A DNA stretch of 61,127 bases from NCBI GenBank assembly GCA_018650465.1, contig JABIFY010000126.1, positions 1 to 61,127 on the forward strand, read 5' to 3'. Below, one piece after another: positions 34,999 to 44,152 of the stretch. How positions within the stretch are numbered: position 1 is the first letter of the stretch; the number at the start of each line of letters is the position of its first letter. This DNA comes from Alphaproteobacteria bacterium (GTDB lineage: Bacteria > Pseudomonadota > Alphaproteobacteria > UBA2966). The notes below the pieces were generated by a model. That model was not told the origin of the DNA and did no database searches. It saw only the letters and a program-made list of their open reading frames with translations. The position numbers and the translations under genes are program-made.

Positions 34999-35757
34999 CT
35001 ATTCTTCGCGACCAAAGTATTTTTTTATCAGCCCACGACGATAGCCCTTTTCGATAACGGCTTTCATGCCAATCTGCAGATCCCTGATAACTTTTTTGGG
35101 CAGGTTTTTGTTTCCGGCAAGCCAGATTTGCTCGCTGAGCTGGATTCTCCCGACAAAAAGCTTTTCCGCTCCTTCACCATGATAATCTCGCCAGCGCCTG
35201 AAATATTCGTTCACATCCCCATACCAGGCATCGATGCGACGACGATGCAACATCTTGATGGTTTGTTTGACATTATCGACGCTGACAACATTGGTAAATC
35301 CGCGTCGCACCAGTTCCAGTTGATGTGAGGTCGCCCTGTGGGCCCCGATGGAATTCAGGGTTTTGGCCTCCTCAAAACTATTAATCTTGTGGGTCAGGGA
35401 CAAAAAAGCGCTTTGCGCTGCCATTTGCGGGGCAATCCAGCTGTAGTTGACTTCCCTTTCCGGCAGCCGCGAAAACCCCGGAACAAGCGTATTGTTGGTT
35501 GTCTTCACCTTGTTCACGGCCCGTGCCCAGGGCACGATTTTGGTCTCGATGCGATAGCCTGTCTCATCCGCAACCAGGTTGACCAGTTCCACCAGAATGC
35601 CGGGTCGGGAAGCGGGACCACCCATGTAACCAGGAATTTCAGTGACATAGAGCACCAGATCGGGCTTGGCTTCGTTGCTCCATGCCTGATTGACGGAGAC
35701 GACGAGGACCAGGCCCAAAAAGATGCTACGACAAACAACAACGATGTAGCGAGCCAT
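34999..35757 (-). CDS. Periplasmic substrate-binding protein, SBP_bac_3-like
   Basis: The 252-residue protein has an N-terminal signal (IFLGLVLVVSVNQAWS) and an SBP_bac_3-type body: YVTEIPGYMGG, GILVELVNLVADETGYRIET, VPWARAVNKVKTTNNTLVPG and a C-terminal KAVIEKGYRRGLIKKYFGRE. The W-A-R-A segment is common in orphan SBP_bac_3 proteins of Proteobacteria. It is upstream of another SBP gene on the same strand, and the two may be co-transcribed. There are no transport genes nearby. It is divergent from the AroQ-like gene. Confidence 0.75.
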   Translation of the reverse strand: MARYIVVVCRSIFLGLVLVVSVNQAWSNEAKPDLVLYVTEIPGYMGGPASRPGILVELVNLVADETGYRIETKIVPWARAVNKVKTTNNTLVPGFSRLPEREVNYSWIAPQMAAQSAFLSLTHKINSFEEAKTLNSIGAHRATSHQLELVRRGFTNVVSVDNVKQTIKMLHRRRIDAWYGDVNEYFRRWRDYHGEGAEKLFVGRIQLSEQIWLAGNKNLPKKVIRDLQIGMKAVIEKGYRRGLIKKYFGREE

Positions 35758-35912
35758 GATGTCACCTTCCCATGTAAATGTAAGTTTTTCCTACAATAAT
35801 CGACAAGCACCAGAGTCTGTAGCAAAAAAATAGTTATTGTCGGCGATGTTTCAAGTTATGTAAGCCTAAAGGTGAACTGGCAATCTGTCATACACTAGGA
35901 GATGAGCACCCC

Positions 35913-36353
35913 ATGCCTCGACTATTAGTCCTGAACGGTCCCAACCTGAATATGCTGGGCATTCGTGAGCCTGAAATCTACGGCACAACGACGCTGCAAG
36001 CAATTGAGGAAAGCTGTCGGGAAGCTGCCGGGGAGCTGGATGTCGAACTGGTGTTCGAACAATCTAATCATGAAGGCGAACTTGTCGATCGCATTCAGGC
36101 TGCTTGCGACGATGCAGATGCCATCATTATCAACCCGGCCGGATTTTCATTCTATTCGATCGCCATTCTTGATGCCCTGAAAATATTTCCGGGACCGATC
36201 ATTGAATTGCACATATCCAATATTCATGCCCGGGATGAAGTGCACCGCCACTCCATTCTGTCCCCGGTTGCGACAGGTGTGATCTGTGGCCTGGGCGCGC
36301 ACGGATATGTCATTGCAATGCAGGCTGCGGTGCTACTGGTTGACCCCACTTAG
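35913..36353 (+). CDS. AroQ-like type II 3-dehydroquinate dehydratase with altered active site
   Basis: The 146-residue protein has the type II dehydroquinase fold: LLVLNGPNLNMLGIREPEIY with Arg18 and catalytic Tyr23, then ELHISNIHARDEVHRHSILS with His100 and Ser102. The central motif usually read NPGAYTHTS is here NPAGFSFYS (74-82), so the active-site His is Phe80. The usual FRRHS/FRHHS is VHRHS, putting His111 where a substrate-binding Arg is common. It is therefore either a weak or different-substrate paralogue, and a normal aroQ may exist elsewhere. AGGAG upstream supports the start. Confidence 0.82.
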   Translation: MPRLLVLNGPNLNMLGIREPEIYGTTTLQAIEESCREAAGELDVELVFEQSNHEGELVDRIQAACDDADAIIINPAGFSFYSIAILDALKIFPGPIIELHISNIHARDEVHRHSILSPVATGVICGLGAHGYVIAMQAAVLLVDPT

Positions 36354-36370
36354 ACGGATCAGCCAACCGT

Positions 36371-37552
36371 TTAATTTGCGGAACTTGCTGCCGGTAACCT
36401 CCAGGCCAAGAGCATACCAACCGCGGCCATACCCGCAAGGGTCATGAAAGCCGGGCCATAGCTGTTGGTCACATCGAAAATGCGTCCGGCCAGGATCGGC
36501 CCACAAGCACCGCCAGCCATGCCGAAGAACAACACAAAGCCAAATATTTTACCGTGGGCTTTCAAGCCAAAATATTGTGCAATTGTTGGCGAAGTGACCG
36601 TAAAGAAACCGCCGTGTCCGATGCCATAGACGGCGACCCCGACAAATAATATCCAGGGTGTGGAAATTGAGAGAAAGGCCAGCAAACTAATGATCAGGGG
36701 CACGAAGCAGAAGATCAGGGCACGCCTGCCACCAATGCGATCCACCAGGCCACCCACACCCAAACGCCCGACAATACTGGCACCACCCATAACCGACAAT
36801 AGCGACGCCGCCATTGCAGGCGTCATGCCCAGGTCCATGCCGTGGATCACGATATGCAAGGGGATCGTCGACAGGGTGATAAAGAAAGAGAACTGGATGG
36901 CGCAAATCATCCAGAAATTTGAGCTTTTGCGGGCATCAATAAATGTCGTACCCGGTACATCTATCGGCGCACCGCTTGAGCTACTTGCCACCGGGCTTTT
37001 CATCAACAAGGCCGCCACCACCAAAACCACGGCGGCGCCAATGCCCAAAATCATCAAGGCCAGTCGCCAGTCATACAGGGCAATCAAAAAGGCGGCAAAA
37101 GGTGGTACGGACATTTGCCCCGTCGCCGTGCCAACCTTCACTACAGCGGTCATGATGCCACGCCGTTTTGTGAACAGCTTCGCCATGGTCGACAAAGTCA
37201 CCACATCATGGGTGGCCAGGCCCAAGCCAATGAACAGGCCAAAAACTACAAATAATTGCCAGGGGGCGGTAATCTGCGACAACAGGAAATAACCCGTACT
37301 GCCCACAAGACCTGTCACGATGAGTACCAGACGCGGGCCAAAGCGGTCACTCATGTGACCTGCAAAAAAGGCCAGCACCCCTGAGATCAAAAAGGCGATG
37401 GACATGCTGCTGGACAACAGCGTGCGCGACCAGCCGAACTCAATTTCAAAATTCTTGAAAAACAGACCATAGGCGAACAACATGCCGATTGTCATAAATT
37501 GGGTCATAAACGACCCCAGCACAGTCAGAAATCTATGGTCAAATCGGGGCAT
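36371..37552 (-). CDS. MFS transporter, OFA/monocarboxylate-like
   Basis: The 393-residue 12-helix transporter begins at MPRFDHRFLTVLGSFMTQFM; an upstream Met would add 34 unlikely residues. FGWSRTLLSSSMSIAFLISG and HMSDRFGPRLVLIVTGLVGS (motif A) and the second-half GRLGVGGLVDRIGGRRALIF match the oxalate:formate antiporter/monocarboxylate porter group. The substrate is probably a small organic acid. It is convergent with the AroQ-like gene, 17 bp between stops. Confidence 0.84.
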   Translation of the reverse strand: MPRFDHRFLTVLGSFMTQFMTIGMLFAYGLFFKNFEIEFGWSRTLLSSSMSIAFLISGVLAFFAGHMSDRFGPRLVLIVTGLVGSTGYFLLSQITAPWQLFVVFGLFIGLGLATHDVVTLSTMAKLFTKRRGIMTAVVKVGTATGQMSVPPFAAFLIALYDWRLALMILGIGAAVVLVVAALLMKSPVASSSSGAPIDVPGTTFIDARKSSNFWMICAIQFSFFITLSTIPLHIVIHGMDLGMTPAMAASLLSVMGGASIVGRLGVGGLVDRIGGRRALIFCFVPLIISLLAFLSISTPWILFVGVAVYGIGHGGFFTVTSPTIAQYFGLKAHGKIFGFVLFFGMAGGACGPILAGRIFDVTNSYGPAFMTLAGMAAVGMLLAWRLPAASSAN

Positions 37553-37710
37553 GGCGGGAGACCTGTCTGGAAATATTTTGGGTGAAAAATTTGGTGTGAT
37601 TGAATGGTGGGGCGGGAAGATGCAAGAATTTACCTGTTGAAGAGACAGGAACATCCCTCAGAGGTCAAGGTGTTGGCACACGGGGTGTGCAACCGATGGC
37701 CGAATTTGAT

Positions 37711-38217
37711 TCAGTACCGGTGCATGGTCAGATAAACGGCCCAGACCTTCAGGAGATATGTTTCTGTTTCCGGCTGGACCAGCATGCCCCAGAACCTTTC
37801 CGCGCAGTCAAACCCGATTTCTGCCACTTCATAGCCCTCTTCAGACAGCTTCTTCAGACCAGCCTGGCTCCAGGACCCGCCACTGCTGCCAAAGGTTCCA
37901 CGATCATCTTTCAGCATCCGCCTGTCAGTTGACATGACGTGGCACAGCTCACCTGTCGGCAACGCCACGTGATCTCCATGAACCTGGACGCTCAGGCCAA
38001 TGAGCTTTCTCGCCTGCGCCTCTTCCTCACCTGAATAAATACCGGTCGCCCTGAATTCCCCCAGCCTGTAGGCACCAGAAAGGAAATGACTGCCGTCATG
38101 AAATATTTCATCTGCGGAGACAGACGTTGAAGCGAACAAGACAGTTACCGCCGCGAAAACTAATTTCGTGGCGCCCGATCTAATGGGGTTTTTGTAATTG
38201 CCTGAATCAATACTCAT
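37711..38217 (-). CDS. Hypothetical exported protein
   Basis: The 168-residue protein has a signal peptide with an N-terminal charged region (KLVFAAVTVLFASTSVSA, cleavage before DEIF). The mature part is about 130 residues, with two cysteines (GELCHV, GFDCAE) that could form a disulfide. I do not recognise a family. It stands alone between an MFS gene on the same strand and a divergent hydratase gene. Confidence 0.6.
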   Translation of the reverse strand: MSIDSGNYKNPIRSGATKLVFAAVTVLFASTSVSADEIFHDGSHFLSGAYRLGEFRATGIYSGEEEAQARKLIGLSVQVHGDHVALPTGELCHVMSTDRRMLKDDRGTFGSSGGSWSQAGLKKLSEEGYEVAEIGFDCAERFWGMLVQPETETYLLKVWAVYLTMHRY

Positions 38218-38414
38218 GGTAACCTCTGGACTAAAACAGGATCTGGCTGCGTAATTGCGTGCATCAAATGATGTTATTCTGCCCCGCTTCCGGGTTCCTG
38301 TCCCCTTGCGAACAAAACAAAATCAGTGGTCTTGCGGTTGAAGTTATCAGACAGGCTGGATTTCAATTTACGCGTTGATAAAAAGTATTTGCACGGAGAG
38401 CATCAGTTAGACCC

Positions 38415-39176
38415 ATGACAACAGAAAACATGACAAACGTTCTGTGGAACAGCATCCAGCAGGGAAAGCATAATCCTGAGGAACTGCGTGGCAAGCTTTC
38501 GGTTGAGCAGGCCTATGGTGTCCAGCTTGCCATTCTGGACCGCTACCTGGCCGCCGGGGAAGAACTGGCAGGCTGGAAGGTTGGTCTGACGGCCAAGGCT
38601 GTGCAGAAACAGGCGGGCTGGCATGAACCCGTTTTCGGGTTCCTGTTGGCCAGCGGCCATCGGCCTGGCGGTGTCATTTTCGACTTCGCTTCATTGATCA
38701 ATCCTGGATTCGAAAACGAACTTTGCCTGACCATGGGCAAACCATTGACCGGACCCGATGTCACGCTTGAACAGGCCAGGGATGCCATATCACATGTTGC
38801 ACCTGCGCTGGAAATCATAGAGAGGCGAAATGGGTCTCCGCTGGAAATGGCCCTGGCCGTCGCCGACAATAACCAGCAAAAGGCCTTTGTCACAGGCCCT
38901 GATGTCCCGCTGGCCGATCTTGATCTTGGTGTGGCCACGGTAGATGTGAACATCAATAATGTTCATCAGGAAACAGCCAATGGGGTCGCCGTTCACGGCA
39001 CGCCTATTGCTTCAGTCCAGTGGCTGGCCAACAAACTTGGGCACTTCGGACGCAAGCTGGAGGCAGGCCAGCGCATCATGTCAGGCTCCTTCACACGGCA
39101 ATATGGCATCAATCATGAAGATTCAGTTGAATCAAGTTTTGATCCCATAGGTCGGGTAAACGCTGAATTCCGGTAG
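38415..39176 (+). CDS. 2-keto-4-pentenoate hydratase-type (MhpD/FAH superfamily) protein
   Basis: The 253-residue protein matches hydratases and decarboxylases of meta-cleavage pathways: LSVEQAYGVQLAILDRYLAA (about 31-50), GWKVGLTAKAVQKQAGWHEP, PGFENELCLTMGKPL (metal-ligand Glu) and IASVQWLANKLGHFGRKLEA with a SGSFT end motif. The family adds water to 2-hydroxypenta-2,4-dienoates or decarboxylates related keto acids. No other aromatic-degradation gene is near, so the pathway is unknown. MNVLWN-type alternative starts are absent; the ATG at 38415 or a Met at residue 6 are possible. Confidence 0.8.
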   Translation: MTTENMTNVLWNSIQQGKHNPEELRGKLSVEQAYGVQLAILDRYLAAGEELAGWKVGLTAKAVQKQAGWHEPVFGFLLASGHRPGGVIFDFASLINPGFENELCLTMGKPLTGPDVTLEQARDAISHVAPALEIIERRNGSPLEMALAVADNNQQKAFVTGPDVPLADLDLGVATVDVNINNVHQETANGVAVHGTPIASVQWLANKLGHFGRKLEAGQRIMSGSFTRQYGINHEDSVESSFDPIGRVNAEFR

Positions 39177-39241
39177 AGTTCACCTGAGAGCGTATGCTGC
39201 GTTTCAGGACCAAACCTGATCAGGCCAACAACATATTTGAT

Positions 39242-39844
39242 TTACGACTTGTGCGGTTTTTCCATCTGCCAGTTTAGATTGGCTTCGACAGTTGGCCATT
39301 CGCTGGCGATGATAGAATAAACGGCTGTATCGCGTATGGTGCCATTGGGCATGATCATATGTGATCGTAATATTCCATCCAACTTTGCGCCAAGGCGTTC
39401 GATTGCCGCACGGCTTTGCTGGTTGATAAAATGGGTCCTGAATTCAACAGCTATGCAATCCAGCTCTTCAAACGCGTGCCGCAACAACAATAGCTTGCAC
39501 TCCGTATTAATACCGGAACGTTGAACGGATTTTCGATACCATGTTGAACCGATCTCAAGCCGCCGGTTGGCAGCATCGATATTCATGTAGGTTGTCATGC
39601 CCACGGCCAAACCGCTGGATTTTTCGATAACGGCGAAAGGCAACATCGAACCCGTCTCCCTGAGACCCAATCGCCTTTCAATCTCTCCCCCAACCGCCTC
39701 GGGTTCAGGTACCGTCGTATACCAAAGGCGGTGCAGATCACCATCCGCCGCCGCGTCCTCAAGCGCCGCCTGATGATCCAAAGACAGAGGAACCACGGAA
39801 ACATAATTTCCCTCTACCGAAAATAATTCAGGCCAAATCGTCAT
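39242..39844 (-). CDS. GNAT-family N-acetyltransferase (RimJ/RimL-like)
   Basis: The 200-residue protein belongs to the GNAT group that acetylates small molecules or protein N-termini. It has VPLSLDHQAALEDAAADGDL at the start, GMTTYMNIDAANRRLEIGST, WYRKSVQRSGINTECKLLLL (acetyl-CoA-binding R/Q-x-x-G region) and FINQQSRAAIERLGAKLDGI at the end. GAGGAAG supports the start. Substrate unknown. Similar proteins are often annotated as YjdJ/RimJ relatives. Confidence 0.82.
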   Translation of the reverse strand: MTIWPELFSVEGNYVSVVPLSLDHQAALEDAAADGDLHRLWYTTVPEPEAVGGEIERRLGLRETGSMLPFAVIEKSSGLAVGMTTYMNIDAANRRLEIGSTWYRKSVQRSGINTECKLLLLRHAFEELDCIAVEFRTHFINQQSRAAIERLGAKLDGILRSHMIMPNGTIRDTAVYSIIASEWPTVEANLNWQMEKPHKS

Positions 39845-40011
39845 CTCGTCTTCCTCATCAATAAGAGACCCGGACGAGCATCTGCAAATCCGGTTTGCTC
39901 AGTACCATCGATTTTTCCAATACAGCACAGTAACCGCTTTAGCTGTATTCTCGATTGATTTAGTCTGGATCACAAGTCCACCCAGATCGAGGGATGCAGG
40001 AGGAATTACAG

Positions 40012-40398
40012 ATGCCGGAAATCAGTTTGTTTGTTGGTGCATTGCTTGCGCTGATACAGGTCCCCATGACTTTGGCCGTCGGGCTCCGCAGGCGGGCACT
40101 GAAGATCTCATTCCTGGATGGTGACGACGATATATTGCTCAGGCGCATACGCGGGCACGCCAATTTCACTGAAACAGTCCCCATCGCCATCATCGCCATG
40201 GCTGCCGCCGAAGTATTCGGTGCCGCCACCCCTGTTTTGTGGGCCGGAGGCTGCCTGCTGGTATTTGGCCGACTGGCGCATTACTGGGCAGTGCAGAAAA
40301 TCGAATCAGGTGCCATAAGGTTCGCCTTCATGCTGTTCACTTTGATCCCCATGGCCGGGTTTTCACTTTTCGCTCTGGCGGCGTATCTCACTCGGTGA
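40012..40398 (+). CDS. MAPEG-family membrane protein
   Basis: The 128-residue protein has four membrane segments and the MAPEG signature (GHANFTETVPIAIIAMAAAE, about residues 47-66) in which GxxNxxE binds glutathione in eicosanoid and glutathione transferases. FGRLAHYWAVQKIE follows in the usual position. AGGAGGAA upstream of ATG at 40012 sets the start. Bacterial members have glutathione transferase or peroxidase activity or unknown roles. Confidence 0.85.
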   Translation: MPEISLFVGALLALIQVPMTLAVGLRRRALKISFLDGDDDILLRRIRGHANFTETVPIAIIAMAAAEVFGAATPVLWAGGCLLVFGRLAHYWAVQKIESGAIRFAFMLFTLIPMAGFSLFALAAYLTR

Positions 40399-40457
40399 TA
40401 TTGGGGGGCGCAATCCGCTCGTTGGCAGCGGTTAAGACATGAAAGTTCTGTCAGACG

Positions 40458-40886
40458 ATGATCAGAAAATATGACGAGCACGACATCGAAGTCGTTGTTT
40501 CCACGTGGCGTCGGGCGAGCGAACTAGCTCACCCGTTTTTAACAAAGGCTTTCCTTGATCAAGAGGATGCCAACATGCGCAATATTTACCTGGCCTTTGC
40601 TGAGACCTGGGTTATTGAAATCGACGGTGTCGTCGTTGGTTTCATTGCTCTTATCGAAGATGAGATAGGCGGCCTGTTCCTTGATCCTGATTTCCACGGA
40701 CAAGGTTTGGGCCGGGCTTTGGTCGATAAAGCCGTTATCCAAAAAGGGCCTCTTAAAGTAGAGGTCTTTAAGGAAAACATAATTGGTCGACGTTTTTACG
40801 ACGCCTATGGATTTCGCGAGACCGAGGAGTTCATCCATGAAGCAAGCGGGCAAACAACCCTGCGCATGAACTTTGCCCCGGCTTAA
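40458..40886 (+). CDS. GNAT-family N-acetyltransferase (YjaB-like)
   Basis: The 142-residue protein begins IRKYDEHDIEVVVSTWRRAS and has VGFIALIEDEIGGLFLDPDF then HGQGLGRALVDKA (acetyl-CoA pyrophosphate loop, about residues 85-97) and ENIIGRRFYDAYGFRETEEF. Size and layout match YjaB-type acetyltransferases. It follows the MAPEG gene by 59 bp in the same direction. The substrate is unknown. Confidence 0.83.
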   Translation: MIRKYDEHDIEVVVSTWRRASELAHPFLTKAFLDQEDANMRNIYLAFAETWVIEIDGVVVGFIALIEDEIGGLFLDPDFHGQGLGRALVDKAVIQKGPLKVEVFKENIIGRRFYDAYGFRETEEFIHEASGQTTLRMNFAPA

Positions 40887-40919
40887 AAACTACCGACATG
40901 AAATTGGATCAGATATTTT

Positions 40920-41729
40920 CTATTTGGACGTTTGATCGGGCCGATAGTTGATTGCCGTGTCGGTAAGGGGCATCACAACCTCCCTGATTTTCGCGGCCTC
41001 AAGGCAAAGCCCCACGTCCTTGATCAAAAGCGCGTCGTAGTGGTCCCAGTTCGCCTCAAGCGCATCCCAATTTTGAACCGTGAAGCTGTTGGCGGATGAG
41101 TTGGCAAAGATCTCCATGAGAGTGTCAGGCGACATGCTGTAGGCACTGGCAAAGGCGCGTGCCTCAAGCAAAAGTTTCATGGTCCCCATCAAAACAACAT
41201 TGTTGGCTAACTTGGCCACAGTGCCTGCACCAACGCCGCCACAATGGAAGACCTTCCCCATAACCTCCAGCACTTCCCGGCACTGTTTCAGGGTTTCTGC
41301 GTCCCCACCGACCAAAAGAGCCAAGGTCCCCAGCACTGCCCGTTGCGGCAGGCCGCTCACCGGAGAATCCAGAACCAAAATACCTTGCTCAGCTGCTTTA
41401 GAGGCAATATTGCGGCAGTCTTCAGGGCTGAGCGTGCTCATAATGATCAGGACCGCCCCCTTTCTCATTCCGGCCAGCACGCCATCCGGCCCGTAAATAA
41501 CCTGCGCCGTCTGGCTGGTATCGCGCACCATGGTGATAACAATGTCAGAGACTGCGCCGACTTCAGCTGGTGTTTCCACTTCGGATATCCCCAGCTCCAG
41601 GAGTACATTTATCGCATCGCGATTTTTGTTGGCGCAACTTGTCACCGACCACTGATGATTGAGCAATCGGGTTGCCATCGGCAGTCCCATGTCACCAAGG
41701 CCAATGAACCCGATTTTTAGACTGGACAT
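40920..41729 (-). CDS. 3-hydroxyisobutyrate dehydrogenase-family NAD(P)-dependent oxidoreductase, C-terminally short
   Basis: The 269-residue beta-hydroxyacid dehydrogenase has an N-terminal IGFIGLGDMGLPMATRLL dinucleotide fold, DSPVSGLPQRAVLGTLALLVG (about 116-136) and catalytic Lys in GAGTVAKLANN. The C-terminal domain ends at LTDTAINYRPDQTSK, about 25-30 residues short of usual members, and the other frames downstream do not continue it. It may still fold. The start at MSSLKIGFIG follows GGGAGC. It starts 13 bp after the SulP stop on the same strand, so they may form an operon. Confidence 0.82.
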   Translation of the reverse strand: MSSLKIGFIGLGDMGLPMATRLLNHQWSVTSCANKNRDAINVLLELGISEVETPAEVGAVSDIVITMVRDTSQTAQVIYGPDGVLAGMRKGAVLIIMSTLSPEDCRNIASKAAEQGILVLDSPVSGLPQRAVLGTLALLVGGDAETLKQCREVLEVMGKVFHCGGVGAGTVAKLANNVVLMGTMKLLLEARAFASAYSMSPDTLMEIFANSSANSFTVQNWDALEANWDHYDALLIKDVGLCLEAAKIREVVMPLTDTAINYRPDQTSK

Positions 41730-41742
41730 GTTATTATGCTCC

Positions 41743-43530
41743 CTAAATCGTGTATTCCGGTCCTGATCGCTCGTCAGACTTGTTGAATGAGCGAAGAGCC
41801 TCGAAGGCTTCATGGGTGCTGAGGAAAATCTGTCCCGGCGTCAGGTCATCAAGCAAGTTGGAACGTTGAAGGCGGTCCATCACCGGTCCTTTGATTTCGG
41901 CCAGATGCACCTGCACACCTACTTCCCGTAAATCAATAATCAGGCTTTCCAGACTTTCCAGCGCACTGGTGTCGATAAAGCTGATTGCGTTGCAGATCAG
42001 GAGTACCTGGTCGATTTCTGGATGCTCTGAAACCTCACTCAGGATGTATTCCTCCAAATATACTGCATTGGCGAAATAGAGATTTTCGTCCGGGCGCATG
42101 GCCAGGATGTTGGATTGGGTTTCGACCTTGTGACGGTCGATATTTCGATAGTGCTCAGTGCCTGGCACGCGACCAACGATGGCAACATGGGGGCGGCTGG
42201 TCCGCCAGAGATACACCAGCAGTGACAGGATGATGCCGAAGACGATGCCGACTTCAACGCCAAGCACCAGTACCGCGATAAAGGTCGCCAGTTGCGACGC
42301 GGCGTCCCCACGGCTGTAGCGCCAGGCCTGCAGAAAACTTTTGATATCCACAAGGGTGAAAACAGCGACCATGATGATGGCCGCCAGCACCGCCTTTGGC
42401 AGGTGATAAAAGAGCGGTGTCAGGGCGATCACCGTTAGCGCCACAAGGCCGGCTGTAATCAGGGAAGCCAACGGCGTATTGGCCCCGGCTGTAAAATTGA
42501 CGACCGATCGGCTGAAACCACCGGTTACTGGATAACCCCCGGTGAAGGCCGCGCCAATATTGGCAGCGCCCAGGCCGATGAGTTCCTGATCAGGATCAAT
42601 TTTCTGGCGGCGTTTGCGGGCCAGAGACTTCGCCACAGAGACACTTTCCAGAAATCCAACAAAGGAAATCAGGGCGGCGGCAGGCAGGAGTTCCCACCAG
42701 ATTGCGACATCCAATGATGGAAACGACACCCCTGGCAATCCCGCCGGTATATGGCCGACGGTCTTGACCCCTTGCGCGATCCCAAGATTCCCCTGCCAAA
42801 CCATCACCGTGCCAAAAATAACGGCAAACAACGGACCTGTGCGAGAAACGGGTGCCACAATGGCCTGGGGCAAACCGAGATTTAGCAGTTGCCGAGCCAT
42901 CGGACCTTTGCTGTAAAGCAGGATTGCAATTGAGACGAGAGCAATAAACAAGGTATAGGCATTGACCTGATCCATCCTGGCCCACGCCGTGCCCAAGGTG
43001 TCAGAGATCAGATGGCTGCGCGGAATGTTGACGCCCAGCAGATGTTTTAGCTGGCTGAAGGCAATGATCAAGGCGGCGGCACTGGTGAAGCCAGAAATTA
43101 CGGGATGGCTGAGGAAGTTGATCAATGAACCCAGGCGCAGCACGCCCATGATCAACAGCATCAGGCCGCTGATCAGGGCAAGCGCCAATGCCAGGGCCAT
43201 GAAGTGTTCGCTGCCATATTCGGCCAGGTCACCCAGGCTACTGGCGACCATCAACGAAACAATGGCCACTGGTCCAACCGCCAAAGCACGGCTTGAACCG
43301 AACAGACCATAAAGGATGACCGGCAGGATGCTGGCATACAGTCCGACCTGGGGCGGCAGTCCGGCCAATAATGCATATGCCATGCTCTGTGGCACCAGCA
43401 TGATGGCGACAATGCCGCCAGCGATGACATCGCCCGGCAGGAATTTGCGCTGATACCCTGGCAACCAATCCATAACACCTGGACGCACGCTGAGAATTTG
43501 TTTGAGATAGTTTTTCAAAACAAACCCCAA
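41743..43530 (-). CDS. SulP-family inorganic anion transporter with STAS domain
   Basis: The 595-residue transporter has the SulP core: MVPQSMAYALLAGLPPQVGL (about 44-63), FGSSRALAVGPVAIVSLMVA, and GFTSAAALIIAFSQLKHLLG, about ten to twelve hydrophobic segments, and a C-terminal STAS domain (NAISFIDTSALESLESLIID). It may move sulfate, bicarbonate or other anions. The TTG at 43530 and the ATG at 43473 (MDWLPGYQRKFLPGD, AGGTG upstream) are both possible starts; the second fits relatives well. Confidence 0.9.
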   Translation of the reverse strand: MGFVLKNYLKQILSVRPGVMDWLPGYQRKFLPGDVIAGGIVAIMLVPQSMAYALLAGLPPQVGLYASILPVILYGLFGSSRALAVGPVAIVSLMVASSLGDLAEYGSEHFMALALALALISGLMLLIMGVLRLGSLINFLSHPVISGFTSAAALIIAFSQLKHLLGVNIPRSHLISDTLGTAWARMDQVNAYTLFIALVSIAILLYSKGPMARQLLNLGLPQAIVAPVSRTGPLFAVIFGTVMVWQGNLGIAQGVKTVGHIPAGLPGVSFPSLDVAIWWELLPAAALISFVGFLESVSVAKSLARKRRQKIDPDQELIGLGAANIGAAFTGGYPVTGGFSRSVVNFTAGANTPLASLITAGLVALTVIALTPLFYHLPKAVLAAIIMVAVFTLVDIKSFLQAWRYSRGDAASQLATFIAVLVLGVEVGIVFGIILSLLVYLWRTSRPHVAIVGRVPGTEHYRNIDRHKVETQSNILAMRPDENLYFANAVYLEEYILSEVSEHPEIDQVLLICNAISFIDTSALESLESLIIDLREVGVQVHLAEIKGPVMDRLQRSNLLDDLTPGQIFLSTHEAFEALRSFNKSDERSGPEYTI

Positions 43531-43585
43531 TTAAGTCGCTGAGCGGCATTCCGCAATAAATTTTGGGTCAAAAGTGAATCAGGCG

Positions 43586-44152
43586 TCACAGACGAGCCAA
43601 TTTGTTTTCGTCCGTGTGCTCAAATACCTTACCGAAAATATCGACAAGGGTTGTTTGATGATAAGTCATCACACCATTACCCACGATGACTTTTTGCGAA
43701 AATTCCATGGATGAAGCTTTTTTCGTCATAAAGGGTGACTGTACAATTCCCCATTCAGGATCGCCAAGTTTCGCCTTCAGTTCCAATACAACACGTCCGT
43801 CCTCATCAGTGTCGCCCGTATATTTTCCGCCAGCCACGACGCTGACGGCGCGGGGGATAACAAATGAATGCATGACAGTCTGGTTTTCAGCGTCCCAGAT
43901 CCAGTATCCCGTTTGGTCGTGAAACGCCTGGTCATCGGATTTCCGTTTTACGATTTGACGATAATAGATTGCGGTGAGGTTTTGCTCTTCGGCATTACTC
44001 AAGTCACCGATGTCTTCACAGGTTATCGTCTCGTAATAGGGGTTGTGCTCTTCTCCATCTCGATCAGGGGCAATATCCGTACCCTGATCGCCTCTCCATG
44101 TGCCAACAAGGTGTTGAATAGGGCCATAGTCAATATCAGGATGGTTCATCAT
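43586..44152 (-). CDS. Heme-binding beta-barrel (nitrobindin/THAP4-like) protein
   Basis: The 188-residue protein has the FABP-like nitrobindin features: GPIQHLVGTWRGDQGTDIAP (GxWxGxG-type N-terminus, about residues 12-30), YYRQIVKRKSDDQAFHDQTG and GYWIWDAENQTVMHSFVIPR. Related proteins bind heme on a ten-stranded barrel and react with NO or peroxynitrite. The family's C-terminal heme-ligand His is not obvious at its usual place; the nearest is in VFEHTDENKLARL. It is alone on this strand, 56 bp upstream of the SulP start. Confidence 0.82.
   Translation of the reverse strand: MMNHPDIDYGPIQHLVGTWRGDQGTDIAPDRDGEEHNPYYETITCEDIGDLSNAEEQNLTAIYYRQIVKRKSDDQAFHDQTGYWIWDAENQTVMHSFVIPRAVSVVAGGKYTGDTDEDGRVVLELKAKLGDPEWGIVQSPFMTKKASSMEFSQKVIVGNGVMTYHQTTLVDIFGKVFEHTDENKLARL

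Noticed and set aside
43560-43580. A further copy of the 49-bp dispersed repeat near the SulP start (GTCAAAAGTGA)
   Set aside because: Only about 11 bp match and the rest of the unit is absent, so it may be chance.
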